Assembly: GCA_005889515.1 (NCBI GenBank) | Contig: VBHE01000220.1 | Coordinates: 438-6,092 of the forward strand | Length of the DNA: 5,655 nt | Source of the DNA: Chloroflexota bacterium | Lineage (GTDB): Bacteria; Chloroflexota; Dormibacteria; Aeolococcales; Aeolococcaceae | Direction of reading: 5' to 3' | Shown here: positions 5,197-5,655 of the stretch, in pieces | Numbering within the stretch: position 1 is the first letter of the stretch | How the letters are laid out: every line of letters starts with the position of its first letter | Translations under genes and position numbers: made by a program | Notes under the pieces: generated by a model | What the model was told of the DNA's origin: nothing | What the model saw: only the letters and a program-made list of their open reading frames with translations | Databases searched by the model: none

Positions 5197-5655
5197 ATGC
5201 AGGTCGTCGCCGACCATCTCCGCAAGCAGTTCGATGCCAACGTGGTGCTGCGCGACGTGTGCCTGCAGATCCCCGAGGGCGAGGTCACGATCATCATGGG
5301 TCCCTCGGGGACGGGGAAGAGCGTCTTCCTCTCCCACATCATCGGCCTGCTCATGCCCGACGCCGGCAGCCTGATGGTCGACGGTCGCCCCGTGGCCGAG
5401 CGCAACCAGAAGGAGCTGAACGAGATGCGCAAGCGCATGGGGATGCTCTTCCAGGACGGCGCGCTCTTCAGCTCGATCAACCTCTACGACAACGTCGCCC
5501 TGCCGCTGCGCAAACACACCGACCTCAGCGAGACCAAGATCCGCGAGATCGTTCGCGCGCGGCTCAAGGAGGTCGGCCTCGCCGGGGCCGAGAGCCGGAT
5601 GCCCAGCCAGCTCAGCGGCGGCATGCGCAAGCGCGCCGGCCTCGCCCGGGCGCTG
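5197..5655 (+). CDS. MCE-type ABC transporter ATPase (MlaF/Mkl-like), 3' end cut off by the window
   Basis: This is the cytoplasmic ATPase that drives the two permeases upstream. The first 153 residues are visible and the frame is open at the window end. The Walker A motif is GPSGTGKS (35-42). The Q-loop is in MLFQDGALFSSI (83-94, Gln86), where FQDGALFSS is a hallmark of the MlaF/MceG branch and separates it from general ABC ATPases. The ABC signature is LSGGMRKRAGLARAL (139-153), again with the MRKR form typical of this branch. Walker B, the D-loop and the H-loop should follow outside the window. ATG 5197 has a good SD, and the N-terminus (MQVVADHLRKQF) fits the family. It is probably co-transcribed with both permeases. 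Mycobacterial MceG/Mkl is encoded away from the mce operons, whereas here the ATPase is linked as in Gram-negative mla loci. Confidence 0.93.
   Translation, partial: MQVVADHLRKQFDANVVLRDVCLQIPEGEVTIIMGPSGTGKSVFLSHIIGLLMPDAGSLMVDGRPVAERNQKELNEMRKRMGMLFQDGALFSSINLYDNVALPLRKHTDLSETKIREIVRARLKEVGLAGAESRMPSQLSGGMRKRAGLARAL

Overview
The window is GC-rich bacterial DNA with dense genes, a strong preference for G/C at third codon positions and clear purine-rich Shine-Dalgarno (SD) sites. An F420-type luciferase-like oxidoreductase beside an MCE-type lipid transporter locus with two YrbE permeases points to a high-GC actinomycete or a comparable F420-using lineage such as a Chloroflexota/Dormibacterota-type organism. 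Nothing here fixes the taxon, and the placement is inference.

Layout. Bases 1-372 (+) hold a short unrecognised protein whose true start may lie outside the window. It converges on a three-gene minus-strand cluster, with stops 27 nt apart. In transcription order that cluster is an F420-dependent LLM-class oxidoreductase (3208 to 2177), an exported alpha/beta hydrolase (2162 to 1101) and a short-chain dehydrogenase (1091 to 400). The gaps are only 14 and 9 nt, and at both junctions the SD of the next gene overlaps the stop codon of the previous one, so one transcript with coupled translation is likely. The dehydrogenase is broken as read: about 20 residues, including the region of the catalytic Asn, are missing and the two halves lie in different frames.

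A 258-nt divergent intergenic region (3209-3466) carries inverted repeats and palindromes. From it a plus-strand operon starts: two MlaE/YrbE-family permeases (3467-4318 and 4334-5164), then an MlaF/Mkl-like ATPase (5197 to the window end, cut off). Together these are the membrane and motor parts of an MCE lipid importer. The substrate-binding MCE proteins would be expected just downstream, outside the window.

The minus cluster looks like lipid, acyl-CoA or steroid-type catabolism (oxidoreductase, exported hydrolase, BadH-like dehydrogenase) placed head-to-head with a lipid uptake system. A shared physiological role is plausible but not shown. I see no RNA gene, CRISPR array, insertion sequence or phage feature. 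I found no clearly undescribed system. The points most worth checking are the broken dehydrogenase, the leader mini-ORF ahead of the first permease, and the inverted repeats in the divergent region.
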